A stretch of DNA of 64,000 bases, taken from Limnanthes douglasii subsp. nivea. Lineage: Eukaryota; Streptophyta; Magnoliopsida; Brassicales; Limnanthaceae. A program made the translations under genes and the position numbers. Under the pieces are notes generated by a model. It was given only the letters and a program-made list of their open reading frames with translations. It ran no database searches and was not told the origin of the DNA. Shown piece after piece: positions 1 to 10,639 of the stretch (position 1 is its first letter; the number at the start of each line of letters is the position of its first letter). The stretch is from NCBI GenBank assembly GCA_036936605.1, contig JAUPFV010000004.1, positions 119,710,852 to 119,774,851 of the forward strand, in the 5' to 3' direction.

Positions 1-1140
1 TGATGATACACACAACTGTCATATGGACTCCTTATGAACCCTATTGATACCATGAATGTAACAAAATCATTTGTACCATTGTCTATGTGACTTTTTTAAA
101 CCATATAGTGACTTCTTTAGTAGACAAACATTTTCCTTAATTTTTGGTTTAATAAATCCATATGCTTGTCTCATTTATATTAGTTTCTCAAATTCACCAT
201 GTAGAAACACAATATTCACATCCAAATGCTCAAGCTTTAAGTCTTGTAAAACTACTATGGCTAACAAAACTTGAATCAAACTATGTTTCACCACTGGAGA
301 AAATACTTTATTGAAGTCGATTCCTTTCCTTTGTTTCATTCACTTTGAGTAAAACCTTAGCAACCAATATTGTATAAAACGAGGTGTATCAACCCATGAA
401 TTACCTTTTTTTTTGCTTGAATACCCGTTTCCGACCTACTATCTTCTATAAACAAGCTTTAATGTCTAACTCTTATAATGAGATTCAATATCTTCCCTCA
501 TTACACCGATCATCCAATTTGTTTATGAACTCGCTATAGCTTCCCTATTGTTACTAGGTTCTTACATGTCAATTTCTTTTGCAACTAACATAGCATATAA
601 GACTAGGTTTGCCCACCTTGATGGTCTAATCTCTCTTATTTATCTACCAAATTATATGTTATAAGGTTGTTATTTTGGGTCGGGCACCTCTTTGTCACTA
701 TTATTTTATGTTGACGTTTCACCTATTCCTTCTGGATCCACTTCAAACCATTTTAATTATTAAACCGATTAAGAACTGATTTTATTTCAAGTTCCATCTA
801 TTTATTCACAATCAATCTTGTTTCAAAAAATTCCCCTTATATTATTATGTCTGTCTAGCAATGTAGAACCATTAAAAGTCACGTTCATACTGATGAGAAA
901 AATTCGAGCCTTTAGGAGCGATACACCATAACCTATACCCCTTCACTCGAGTAGCATATCATATAAGTATGAATTTTTTTTCCTTCAGCTCAAGTTTACC
1001 ATCTCTCACATTAGCATATGTAGTAGAAACGAACACCCTCAACTGTTCGTAATCAACCGACGGTTAATACTCAATCTCAAAATGAGTCTTACAATCAATA
1101 ACTATTGATTGAGACCGGTTCACCAAGTAACACACTTATT
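1..1140 (-). repeat. CopA array unit 1 (INT C-term to RT), left edge cut
   Basis: First visible copy of the 1.2-kb unit. It lacks only about 75 bases at its left end, which lie outside the window. Read on the minus strand it holds the integrase C-terminal part (NRSP-like motif near the right end), the acidic linker, and RT up to the catalytic region. It matches unit 2 base for base over long stretches, with scattered substitutions and indels. No frame is open throughout. Confidence 0.8.
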
Positions 1141-2344
1141 CATGTATGATATGCTATAAACATCAATGAGAATATTATCCACATACAAAACATACAAATT
1201 TTATAGTATCTTTTAATGATACACACAACTGTCACATAGACTCATTGTGAACACTATTGATACCATGATTGTAACAAAATCATTTGTACCATTGTCTATG
1301 TGACTTTTTCAAACCATATAATGACTTCTTTAGTAGATAAACATTTTCCTTAATTTTTGGTTTGATAAATCCATATGTTTGTCTCATGTATATTAGTTTA
1401 TCAAATCTACCATGTGGAAACACAATTTTCACATCCAACTGCTCAAGCTTTAAGTCTTGTAAAACTATTATGGCTAACAAAAGTTGAATCAAACAATGTT
1501 TTACCATTAGAGAAAATAATTTATTGAAGTCGATTAATTCCCTTTAATTATTTCACTTTAAGTAAAACCCTTATCAACCAATATTGTATAAAACGAGGTG
1601 TATCAACCTATGAATTACCTTTTTTGCTTGAATACCCATTTCCAGCCAACTATCTTCTATAAACAAGCTTTAATGTCTAACTCTTATAATGAGATTCAAT
1701 TTCTTCCTTCATAAAACGATCCTCCAATTTGCTTATGAACTCGCTATAGCTTCCATATAGTTACTAGGTTCTTGCATGTCAATTTATTTTGAAACTAACA
1801 TAACATATAGAACTAGGTTTGCATACCTTAGTGGTCTAATATTTCTTATTTATCTGCCAAATTATATGTTATAAGGTTGTTATTTTGGTTCAGGTACATC
1901 GTTGTCACTATCATTTGATGAAGTATAACCTCTTGCTTCTAGATCCACCTCAAAACCATTCAAATTATTAAACCTATTAGGAACTAATTTTATTTCAAGT
2001 TCCACCTGTTTATTCACAATCAATCATGTTTCAAAAAATTCCCCTTATATTATTCTGACTGTCTAGCAATGTAGACTCATTAAAAGTCACGTTTATACTG
2101 ATGAGAAAAATTGGAGCCTTTTGAGCGATACACCATAACCTATATCCCTTCACTCCGGTATCATATCATATAAATATGCATTTTTCCTTCAACTCAAGTT
2201 TACCATCTCTCACATTAGCATACGTAGTACAAACGAACACCTTCAACTGTTCGTAATCAACCGACGATCAATACTAACTCTCAAAATCAATCTTATAATC
2301 AATAACCATTAATGGAGACCGGTTCACCAAGTAACACACTATAT
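1141..2344 (-). repeat. CopA array unit 2 (INT C-term to RT)
   Basis: A complete unit of about 1204 bases. RT is readable on the minus strand at 1280-1507, with the copia signature LDVK, a GFI segment and SLYGLKK followed by QWYK. At the left end is the polymerase motif, read as LYVDNILI (YVDD changed to YVDN). It is followed directly by the CYLVNRSP integrase motif of the next unit, which marks the duplication junction. Confidence 0.82.
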
Positions 2345-3467
2345 TGATGTATGATATACTAAAAACATCAATGAGAATATTATCCACATACAAAACATAC
2401 AAATTATATAGTATCTTTTGATGATACACACAACTGACATATAGACTCATTGTGAACCTTATTGATACCATGAATGTAACAAAATCATTTATTTTATTAT
2501 CTATGTGACTTTTTCAAACCATATAGTGACTTCTTTAGTAGATAAACATTTTCCTTAATTTTTGGTTTGATAAATCCATATGCATGTCTCATGTATATTT
2601 AAGTTTCTTAAATTCACCTTGTAAAAACACAATCTTCACATCCAACTGCTCAAGCTTTAAGTGTTGTAAAACTATTATGGCTAACAAAACTTGAATCAAA
2701 CTATGTTTCACCACTAGAGAAAATAATTTATTAAAGTCGATTCTTTCCCTTTGATTAATTCATTTTGAGTAAAACCCTTATCAACCAATATTGTATAAAA
2801 CGAGGTGTATCAACCCATGAATTGCCTTTTTTTTTTGCTTCAATACCCATTTTCAGCCTACTATCTTCTCTAAACAAGCCTTAATGACTAACTTTTATAA
2901 TGAGATTCAATATCTTCCCTCATAACACTTATCATCCAATTTTTTTATGAACTCGTTATAGCTTCGATATAGTTACTAGGTTCTTGCATGTCAATTTCTT
3001 TTGCAAATAACATAGCATATAGAACTAGGTTTGCATACTTTAATGGTCTAATCTCTCTTATTTATCTGCCAAATTATATGCTATGAGGTTGTTGTTTTGG
3101 TTCGGGCACCTCTTTGTCACTATTATTGACGTTTCACATCTTGCTTCTGGATCCACTTCAAAACCATTCGAATTATTAAACCTATTAGGATCTGATTTTA
3201 TTTCAAGTTTCATCTGTTTATTCACAATCAATCTTGTTTCAAAAAATCCCCCTTATATTATTATGACTGTTTAAAAATGTAGACTCATTAAAAGTCACGT
3301 TCATACTGATGAGAAAAAACTGGAGCCTTTGGAGCGATACACCATAACATATATCCCTTCACTCCAGTAACATATCATATAAGTATGCATTTTTTCCTTC
3401 AGCTCAAGTTTACTATCTCTCACATTAGCATATGTAGTAGAAACGAACACCCTCAACTATTCGTAAT
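2345..3467 (-). repeat. CopA array unit 3, truncated by TRIM insertion
   Basis: Third copy. It contains the YVDN motif near its left end (frame 2274-2471 crosses the unit 2/3 junction) and the RT and linker as relics. It stops at 3467, about 75 bases before its expected right end, where a TRIM LTR begins with TGATGTAGCC. Confidence 0.78.
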
Positions 3468-3828
3468 TGATGTAGCCCAGAAAGTCCAAACAAAAACCTT
3501 TTTAATTTAATTTAATTTTATTTTATTCAAATATCTTATGTATTTAAATCAAATCTAATTATATTAAGATTTGATTTGATTTTTTATTTGATTTTTTTTA
3601 ATTTATTTTAAAATATTTATTTCATTTCCTTGTATTATTATTTAGGGTTTTGAGAAGCTCTTATATAAAACCTCATATGCCTTAAGTTATTTTAAGTTTT
3701 TGGAATAATATATTTTAATCTCTGAAAATTTCAATTTTTGTTACCCTTAGATTAGGGTTTTATCATGTTACTATTGAATTAGGGTTTCATCTATCGTTGA
3801 TTATTCTTCTATTTCCGTCGCGTCATCA
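3468..3828 (+). repeat. TRIM LTR A
   Basis: 361 bases with short terminal inverted repeats (TGATG/CATCA) and a TATA box (TATATAAA at 3662-3669). It is rich in T and contains a TTTAATTTAATTT stretch, the likely seed of the decamer expansion seen in LTR C. Confidence 0.78.
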
Positions 3829-3831
3829 GTT

Positions 3832-3843
3832 TGGTATCAGAGC
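3832..3843 (+). other. Primer binding site, initiator tRNA-Met type
   Basis: TGGTATCAGAGC starts three bases after the LTR end. This is the standard plant PBS complementary to the 3' end of initiator tRNA-Met. The same 12-mer occurs at 4651-4662 and, inverted, at 6248-6259. Confidence 0.9.
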
Positions 3844-3866
3844 CTCAGTTCATGCTATAGGGAAGC

Positions 3867-4273
3867 ATGTTTCTAAAGCCTGACTATTCTGATTCAAGGT
3901 TTAAAGAAAAGAACAACACACAGGGTCATGAAGATCGGGAAGATCGTTTGAGTATGAGGGGCATACCAACCGTTTCAATAACGATCGTATTGACCGGTTA
4001 CTGAAGTAGTTTAAATTGGTTACCAATCGTCGAATCAAGGTAAACATTGCTTATCGAGATGCTGTCACATGCTATGAAAAAGTTTTCAAAACCATATATT
4101 TTCATCAACTGGACATGGGGATGTTGTCTTCAGGCTATGGAAATGTTTTCGAAATTATTGTTTTTCATCAATTAGATGGCTTCAATGTGACTTCGAATAA
4201 GGAACACTCGAGAAGAATTTATCTTATTCCGATAAGGTCAACAATTATAATTCCCAATGTAACGATTGAATAA
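3867..4273 (+). pseudogene. TRIM internal ORF, broken copy
   Basis: Begins MFLKPDYSDSRFKE and matches the intact inverted copy at 5892-6260. One G is missing near 3960 (a frameshift) and GAG has become TAG near 4006; the frame is open again from 4016. It contains a 21-residue internal repeat: a 63-bp direct duplication starting at 4071 and 4134, each copy with an FHQLD motif. I do not recognise the family. It may be a gag remnant or a captured host fragment. Confidence 0.5.
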
Positions 4274-4340
4274 AATAAAATAAATAATTTGGGTTCTTGA
4301 TGGTGATGGTGCTGTGAATTCGAGGACGAATTCTTGTCAA

Positions 4341-4351
4341 CCAGGAGAGGA
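4341..4351 (+). other. TRIM polypurine tract
   Basis: CCAGGAGAGGA lies directly before LTR B (TGATG at 4352). It is seen inverted at 5741-5751 next to LTR C, so both internal-LTR borders agree. Confidence 0.7.
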
Positions 4352-4647
4352 TGATGTAGCCTATAAAGTCCAAACAAAAGCCTTTTTAATTTTATTTTAT
4401 TTTATTCAAATATCTTATGTATTTAAATCAAATCTAATTATATTAAGATTTTATTCTATTCTATTTTATTTTAAAATATTTATTTCATTTCCTTGTATTA
4501 TAATTTAGGGCTTTGAGAAGCTCTTATAATAAGCCTCATATTCCTTAAGTTATTTTAAGTTTTTGGAATAATATATTTTCATCATGTTACTCTTGAATTA
4601 GGGTTTCATCTATCGTTGATTATTCTTCTATTTTCGCCGCGTCATCA
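4352..4647 (+). repeat. TRIM LTR B (shared middle LTR)
   Basis: 296 bases, same ends as LTR A but with internal deletions, including part of the TTTGATTTG-rich segment and part of the 3' half. It is followed by its own PBS at 4651-4662 and a second internal region, so it serves as 3' LTR of the first and 5' LTR of the second unit. Confidence 0.75.
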
Positions 4648-4698
4648 GTTTGGTATCAGAGCCTCAGTTCCTGCTATGGGGAAACATATTTCTAAAGC

Positions 4699-4908
4699 AT
4701 GACTATTCTGATTCAATGTTTAAAGAAGAGAACAACACATGGTCATGAAGATCGGGAACATCGTTTGAGTATGAGGGGGCATGCCAACCGTTTCAATGAC
4801 GATCGTATTGACCGGTTACTGAAGGAGTTTAAATTGGCTAACAATTGTCGAATCAAGGTAAAATATTGCTTATCGAGATGCTGTCACATGCTAAGAAAAA
4901 GTTTTTAA
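4699..4908 (+). pseudogene. TRIM internal ORF, second forward copy
   Basis: Repeats the RFNDDRIDRLLKEFKLA block found in the other copies, then shifts frame in the poly-A run near 4860. The segment continues to about 5020 and ends abruptly where inverted LTR sequence begins. Product unknown. Confidence 0.45.
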
Positions 4909-5020
4909 AACCATATTTTTTCATCAACTGGACATGCTGATGTTGTCTTCAGCCTATGAAAATGTTTTCGAATTTTTTTTTTCATCAACCGGATGGCTTC
5001 AATGTGACTTCGAATAAGGA

Positions 5021-5740
5021 TTAGATTTAGATTAGATTTAAATACATAAGATATTTGAATAAAAATTAAAAAAAATTAAAAAAAATTAAAAAAAATTAAA
5101 AAAAATTAAAAAAAATTAAAAAAAATTAAAAAAAATTAAAAAAAATTAAAAAAAATTAAAAAAAATTAAAAAAAATTAAACAAAATTAAAAAAAATTAAA
5201 AAAAATTAAAAAAAATTAAAAAAAATTAAAAAAATTAAAAAAAATTAAAAAAAATTAAAAAAAATTAAAAAAAATTAAAAAAAATTAAAAAAAATTAAAA
5301 AAAATTAAAAAAAATTAAAAAAAATTAAAAAAAATTTAAAAAAAATTAAAAGCAATAAAAAAAAATTAAAAAAAATTAAAAAAAATTAAAAAAAAATTAA
5401 AAAAAAATTAAAAAAAACTAAAAAAAATTAAAAAAATTAAAAAAAAATAAAAAAAATTAAAAAAAAAATTTAAAAAAAATTAAAAAATTAAAAAAGTTAA
5501 AAAAATTAAAAAAATTTAAAACAATTTAAAACAATTAAAAACAATTTAAAAAAATTAAACAAATTAAAAAAAATTAAAAAAATTAAAAAATATTAAAAAA
5601 AATTAAAACAATTAAAAAAATATTAAAAAAATTATAAAAAATTATAAAAAATTATAAAAAATTATAAAAAAAATTAAAAAAATTAAAAAAAAAGTTAAAA
5701 AAAATTAAAAAAAATTGTTTGAACTTTCTGGGCTACATCA
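5021..5740 (-). repeat. TRIM LTR C, expanded to about 720 bases
   Basis: The right end (GGCTACATCA, the complement of TGATGTAGCC) and the left part (complement of the ATTCAAATATCTTATG block of LTR A) are normal LTR. Between them, where LTRs A and B have about 30 bases of T/A-rich sequence, about 660 bases of poly-A/AATTAAA repeats have grown. The left end of the LTR is truncated. Confidence 0.72.
5061..5717. repeat. AT-only decamer minisatellite (AAAAATTAAA)n
   Basis: From 5061 to 5330 the decamer AAAAATTAAA repeats about 27 times with one substitution (a C near 5181) and one single-base slip (near 5230). From 5331 to 5717 the repeat decays into irregular A-runs broken by TT. It contains almost no G or C. 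Confidence 0.95.
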
Positions 5741-5891
5741 TCCTCTCCTGGTTGACAAGAATTCGCCATCGAATTCACAGCACCATCACCATCAAGAACC
5801 CAGATTAATTATTTTATTTTATTCAATCGTTACATTGGGAATTATAATTGTTGACCTTATCAGAATAAGATAAATTCTTCTCGAGTGTTCC

Positions 5892-6260
5892 TTATTCGAA
5901 GTCACATTGAAGCCATCCGGTTGATGAAAAAAAATATTCAAAAACCTTTTCATAGCCTGAAGACAACATCCCTATGTCTAGTTGATGAAAAAAAGTGGTT
6001 TTGAAAACTTTTTCATAGCATGAGACAGCATCTCGATAATTTTTTTTTACATTGATTCGACGATTGGTAGTCAATTTAAACTCCTTCAGTAACCGGTCAA
6101 TACGATCGTCATTGAAACGGCTGGTATGCCCCCTCATACCTAAACGATCTTCATGATCTATATGATCATGTGTGTTGTTCTCTTCTTTAAACCTTGAATC
6201 AGAATAGTCAGGCTTTAGAAACATGCTTCCCCATAGCAGGAACTGAGGCTCTGATACCAA
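5892..6260 (-). CDS. Unknown TRIM-encoded ORF, best-preserved copy
   Basis: 122 codons as tracked; the part homologous to the other copies starts at the Met of MFLKPDYSDSRFKE. It is charged, with a HEDR..MRGH block and RFNDDRIDRLLKEFKL, then two FHQL/FSSTGW-like repeat copies about 21 residues apart. There is no signal peptide or membrane segment and no domain I recognise. It spans most of the internal region between the PBS and polypurine complements. Being shared by three copies shows common descent but not that it is translated. Confidence 0.4.
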   Translation of the reverse strand: MVSEPQFLLWGSMFLKPDYSDSRFKEENNTHDHIDHEDRLGMRGHTSRFNDDRIDRLLKEFKLTTNRRINVKKNYRDAVSCYEKVFKTTFFHQLDIGMLSSGYEKVFEYFFSSTGWLQCDFE

Positions 6261-6262
6261 AC

Positions 6263-6506
6263 TTATGACGCGGTGGAAATAGAAAAAGAAGCAACGATAG
6301 ATAAAACCCTAATTCAAGGGTAACATGATGAAACCTTAATCTAAGGGTAACAAAAATTGAAATTTTCAGAGATAAAAAATATATTATTCCAAAAACTTAA
6401 AATAACTTAAGGCATATGAGGCTTTATATAAGAGCTTCTCAAAACCCTAAATTATAATACAAGGAAATAAAATAAATATTTTAAAATAAAATAAAATAAA
6501 ATCTTA
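6263..6506 (-). repeat. TRIM LTR D, truncated
   Basis: The complement matches the 3' two thirds of LTR A, including the TATA region and the AGGGTTTTGAGAAGC block. It breaks off at 6506 in the AAATCTTAA stretch, where CopA unit 4 resumes. The terminal CATCA is mutated (reads TTATGACG on the plus strand). Confidence 0.7.
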
Positions 6507-7541
6507 AATCCATATAATAACTTCTTTAGTAGATAAACAGTTTCCTTAGTTTTTTGTTTGATAAATCCATATGCTTGTCTCATGTATATTAGTTTATCAA
6601 ATTCACCATGTGGAAACACATTCTTCACATTCAACTACTCAAGCTTTAAGTCTTGTAAAACTACTATGGCTAACAAAACTTGAATCAAACTATGTTTCAC
6701 CACTCGAGAAAATACTTTATTGAAGATGATTCTCTCTTTGATTCATTCACTTTCAGTAAAACCCTTATCGACTAATATTGTCTAAACCGAGGTGTATCAA
6801 CCAAAGAATTACATTTTTTTCTTGAATACCTATTTCAGCCTACTATCTTCTGTAAACAAGCTTTAATGTCTAACTTTTACAATGAGATTCAATATATTCC
6901 TTCATAACACCGATCCTCGAATTTGTTTAGGAACTCGCTATAGCTTCCCTATAGTTACTAATTTATTGCATGTCAATTTATTTTACAATTAATATAACAT
7001 ATAAAGTAGGTTTGCATACCTTAATGATCTAATCTCTCTTATTTATCTGCCAAATTATATTCTATAAGGTTGTTGTTTTGGTTCGGGCACGTCATTGTCA
7101 CTATCATTTGATGCTGACGTTTCACCTCTTGATTCTGGATGCACCTCAAAACCATTCGAATTATTAAACGTATTAGGACCTGATTTTATTTCAAGTTCCA
7201 CTTGTTTATTCACAATCGATCCTGTTTTAAAAATTCCTCTTATATTATTTTGACTGTCTAGCAATGTGGACTCATTAAAAGCCACGTTCATAGTAATGAG
7301 AAAAACTATAGCCTTTGGAGCGGTACACCATAACCTATATACCTTCACTCCAGTAACATATCATAAAAATATGCATTTTTTCCTTCAGCTCAAGTTTACC
7401 ATCTCTCACATTAGCATACGTAGGAAAAACAAACACCCTCAGTTGTTCGTAATCAACCGACGATCAATATTAAGTCTCAAAATGAGTCTTACAATCAATA
7501 ACCATTGATGGAGACCGGTTCACCAAGTAACACACTATATT
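6507..7541 (-). repeat. CopA array unit 4, truncated at its left end
   Basis: Fourth copy. It resumes at the end of a truncated TRIM LTR and lacks the first 165 bases or so of the unit, including the YVDD region. On the minus strand 7055-7348 reads the integrase C-terminus and linker (YRLWC, then an acidic stretch ending PEPKQQ). The RT start is readable at 6511-6634 before it runs into LTR sequence. The bases missing between units 3 and 4 show a deletion along with the TRIM event. Confidence 0.78.
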
Positions 7542-8743
7542 GATGTATGATATGTTATAAACATAAATGAGCATATTATAAATATATAAACATACAAATT
7601 ATATAGTATCTTTTGATGATGCACACAACTATCATATAGACTCCTTATGAACCCTATTGATACAATGAATGTAACAAAATCATTTATACCATTTTCTATG
7701 TGATGTTTTCGAACCATATAGTGACTTCTTTAGTAGACAAACAATTTCCTTAATTTTTTGTTTGATAAATCCATATATTCGTCTCATGTATATTAGTTTC
7801 TCAAATTCACCACGTAGAAACACAATCTTCACATCCAACTGCTCAAGCTTTAAGTCTTGCAAAACTACTATGGCTAACAAAACTTGAATCAAATTATGTT
7901 TCATCACTGGAGAAAATAATTTATTGATGTCGATTCCTTCCCTTTGATTCTTTCTCTTTGAGTAAAACCCTTATCAAAACGAGGTGTATCAACCCATGAA
8001 TTACCTTTTGTTTTCTTGAATACCTATTTCATGTATACTATCTTCTGTAATTGAGTCCAATCAACAAGCTTTAATGTCTAACTCTTCTAATGAAATTCAA
8101 TATCTTCCCCCGTAGCATCGTTCCACCAATTTGCTTATGAACTCGGCATAGCTTCCCTATAGTTAATAGGTTCTTGCATGTCAATTTCTTTTGCAACTAA
8201 CATAACATATAGAACTAGGTTTTCATACCTTGGTGGTCTAATCTCTCTTACTTATCTGCAAAATTATATTCGATAAGATTGTTGTTTTGGTTCACGCACA
8301 TCATTGTCACTATCATTTGATGTTAACTTTCACCTCTTGATTCTGGATCCACCTCAAAACCATTCGAATTATTAAACCTATTAGGAATTGATTTTATTTC
8401 AAGTTCCACCTGTTTATTCACAATCAATCTTGTTTCAAAATTCCCTTTATATTATTATGACTGTCTATCAATGTAGACTCATTAAATGTCACGTTCATAC
8501 TGATGAGAAAAACTGGAGCCTTTGGAGCGGTACACCATAACATATATCCCTTCATTCTAGTAATATATCAAGAAATATTCATTTTTTCCTTCAACTCAAG
8601 TTTACCATCTCTCACATTAGCATACGTAGGAAAAACAAACACCCTCAATTGTTCATAATCAACCGACGATCAATACTAAATCTCAAAATGAGTCTTACAA
8701 TCAATAATCATTGATGAAGACCGGTTCACCCAGTAACACACTA
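7542..8743 (-). repeat. CopA array unit 5, joined to native integrase
   Basis: The unit closest to the element's 5' half. RT is readable at 7680-7907 (LDVK motif, GFI, SLYG). Its right end runs into the single-copy integrase: INIVCY, then W, then VNRSS. Here alone the sequence upstream of the NRSP-like motif is integrase (FSDKA, as in the FWAEA of copia integrases) and not RT. This shows unit 5 lies at the original location. Confidence 0.8.
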
Positions 8744-9500
8744 TATTGATAGCTTTATCCGAAAAATAATTTCACACACCAGAATGAAAGATATTTCGTG
8801 CCTTGTCACAAAGAGTTATGTTCATTCTTTATGTGACCCTATTATCTTGTGATGTCTTAAAACTGGTGTGATGACACATCATTCCCTCAATATCTTAGAC
8901 CTCATTAAACTTACGAATGAAAAAATCTAACCCCTTATATGCCCTAAGAAGCTTGATCGTTCTTCTTGTATGCTTCTCAATAAGTGTCTTCTAGTTGACA
9001 AAGGTTGAATGTGCCTATTTTTTTGTTTTAGAATATAAATTCACATTGTCATTGAATAATCATCGATTAAACTCATATAGCATATGACTGCACTCTTTGA
9101 TGGAATTATATATGGGCCCTAAATATCATAGTGAATGTAATTCAATGTCTCTTTAGTCTTTCTTATAAGTGACTTGCTAAATTTCACTTTAGTTTGTTTA
9201 CCACACATACATTATTCAAAAAATCTCAATGATTCTGCTTTATACCCTTTTAACGAATTTATCTTTCTCAAAATATCGAATCTTATTTCACTTATGTGGC
9301 CAAGACGTCAGTGCCATAACTGATTCTGATATTGTCGACTTTGGTTGTTACTCTCAGATGATTCTACTGCAGCATCACCGACAATAACATTTCCTTGGAC
9401 AATAAAAAAGCTTCTTTTATAAATTGTCTTTCATACAAACCATCAAGGATTTTGTCACCTTAATTATATTATTGTATACACGATACTTGTAACCCTGAGA
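8744..9500 (-). pseudogene. CopA GAG-pre-integrase and integrase core
   Basis: Minus-strand translation gives the copia order: a WH.RLGH-like zinc-finger start (now TDVLAT after drift), KAESLRFFE, a degenerate CGKQTK, then YIHYDI.GPYIIPS around the first catalytic Asp. Further on, RMNITL corresponds to the ERMNRTL motif. The catalytic Glu codon is a TAA stop (complement of 8829-8831). Several other stops and shifts are present. It would catalyse cDNA insertion in an active element; this copy cannot. Confidence 0.72.
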
Positions 9501-9760
9501 GTATAGCGTCCCAAGAGATATTAGGTTCATCTTTAACCCACGAACATGCCAACACGTCACAGTTTTAACAACACATTCTGATCCCACCAACAGGCAACGA
9601 ATTATTGTTCCCCATAAACAGTCCCTTGCATTGGCTTGTAAGTATCAAAATATTTCATGAATATACAAATATAGTATGTAGCGCCAGTATCAAGTACCCA
9701 ATAGTTTTGGCCATAATCTGAACTCACATACAATACCTCTCATGTACCACTATTATCACT
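9501..9760 (-). pseudogene. CopA protease segment
   Basis: Near 9665-9735 the minus strand reads YWVLDTGATYYI, the copia aspartic protease active site (usually W.LDSGAS.HM). The bases to the left read the usual protease-to-integrase linker with frame breaks. The Asp is kept, but the frame is not continuous with gag or integrase. Confidence 0.7.
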
Positions 9761-10540
9761 ATCATTAGATCATTCACACCTTATGATAGGTTCATGCTAT
9801 TTTCATTTTAATTTCCCTTCTTACCCTTTAGCTTTAGACAATCTATCATGTAATGATCATTCTTACCGTATTCATAAGAGTTTGAATTTTTGGCTCTTGA
9901 TTTGGATTACTTCCCATTATTCTTATTTTAGAGAACTAGCCTTGTTGCTAGATCTTTCATTGGTAATAAAACATTCTGTTTTTATATGATTGTTTGGCTA
10001 CAAGTTTCTTAACTCCTTTGATTTTAAAGCCCTTTTGACATCTGCAAAGATAGTTTGTCCTTATCATACATGATGGTATCCATGAAATCCTAATAGGTTG
10101 TTGATAATAATCAAAAAATAAATAAATCTTGACCCTCATCGTCGATTATGATATAAGTGTTCTCCAGATCCATACTAATTGATTTAAAATTATCAAGATG
10201 TTCAGTTATATATACATTTTTTCAATATAAAATCATACAAACATTTCTTCAAGTATACGCGATTGACAGCTGATTTCTATGAGTTAAGTTCTCCCAAATT
10301 CTTCCATGCACATACATGAGTCTTCTCACCACTAATATCGCGAAGAGAGTTGTCTTTTACACTCATTAGGATCTAGTATAGAGCTCTTTCTTGAAGATCT
10401 TGATTCCCCTATACTTTTATCTTTGTTGGTAACTTATTATCCACGGTTTTATATCACCCTTGTTCTACAAAAACGAATCAACTTAATCTTCCACAACGCA
10501 AACCTAGATCCAAATTTAAATATTTGACTTAAGAAAAAAA
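9761..10540 (-). pseudogene. CopA gag (UBN2-type) with decayed CCHC knuckle
   Basis: Minus-strand fragments match copia gag: FALWK near the start, CAWKNLGEL, VNRVYLKK, YITEHLDNFKSI, DLENTYIIIDDEGQDL, then MYDKDKLSLQ. The nucleocapsid knuckle near 9815-9885 reads SYEYGKNDHYMIDC, so the first two Cys are lost. Gag would form the particle; here it is split by stops and shifts (the only sizeable open piece is 9957-10139). Confidence 0.7.
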
Positions 10541-10639
10541 TAAAATAAAAAACATGAAAAGAAAAGAACACATGATTATCGTGATTCAAGAATAATGTTT
10601 ACGTCCATGAGCACCGCTAGAGAAATGTATTTCAGTCTG

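Larger units (their letters stand above)
3468..5020 (+). mobile_element. TRIM-like non-autonomous LTR element, forward tandem copy
   Basis: The structure is LTR (3468-3828), PBS, 0.5-kb internal region, polypurine tract, LTR (4352-4647), then a second PBS and a second internal region cut at about 5020. LTRs begin TGATG and end CATCA. There is no gag-pol, so the element must have been mobilised by another element's proteins. Two internal regions joined by a common middle LTR are a known TRIM arrangement. It is inserted in the CopA array. Confidence 0.78.
5021..6506 (-). mobile_element. TRIM-like element, inverted copy
   Basis: Same family in opposite orientation: 5' LTR on the right (6263-6506, truncated), PBS complement at 6248-6259, internal region 5741-6262, polypurine complement at 5741-5751, and a 3' LTR on the left (5021-5740) enlarged by an AT-only array. 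It meets the forward copy tail to tail at 5020/5021, making a large imperfect palindrome. Confidence 0.75.

Noticed and set aside
4016..4273. Separate host gene in the TRIM internal region
   Set aside because: The same ORF occurs in the other two copies between PBS and polypurine tract, so it belongs to the element.
5061..5717. CRISPR-like array
   Set aside because: Units are contiguous 10-mers without spacers, in plant retroelement DNA.
5061..5717. Centromeric or telomeric satellite
   Set aside because: The sequence is confined to one LTR, bounded on both sides by normal LTR sequence.
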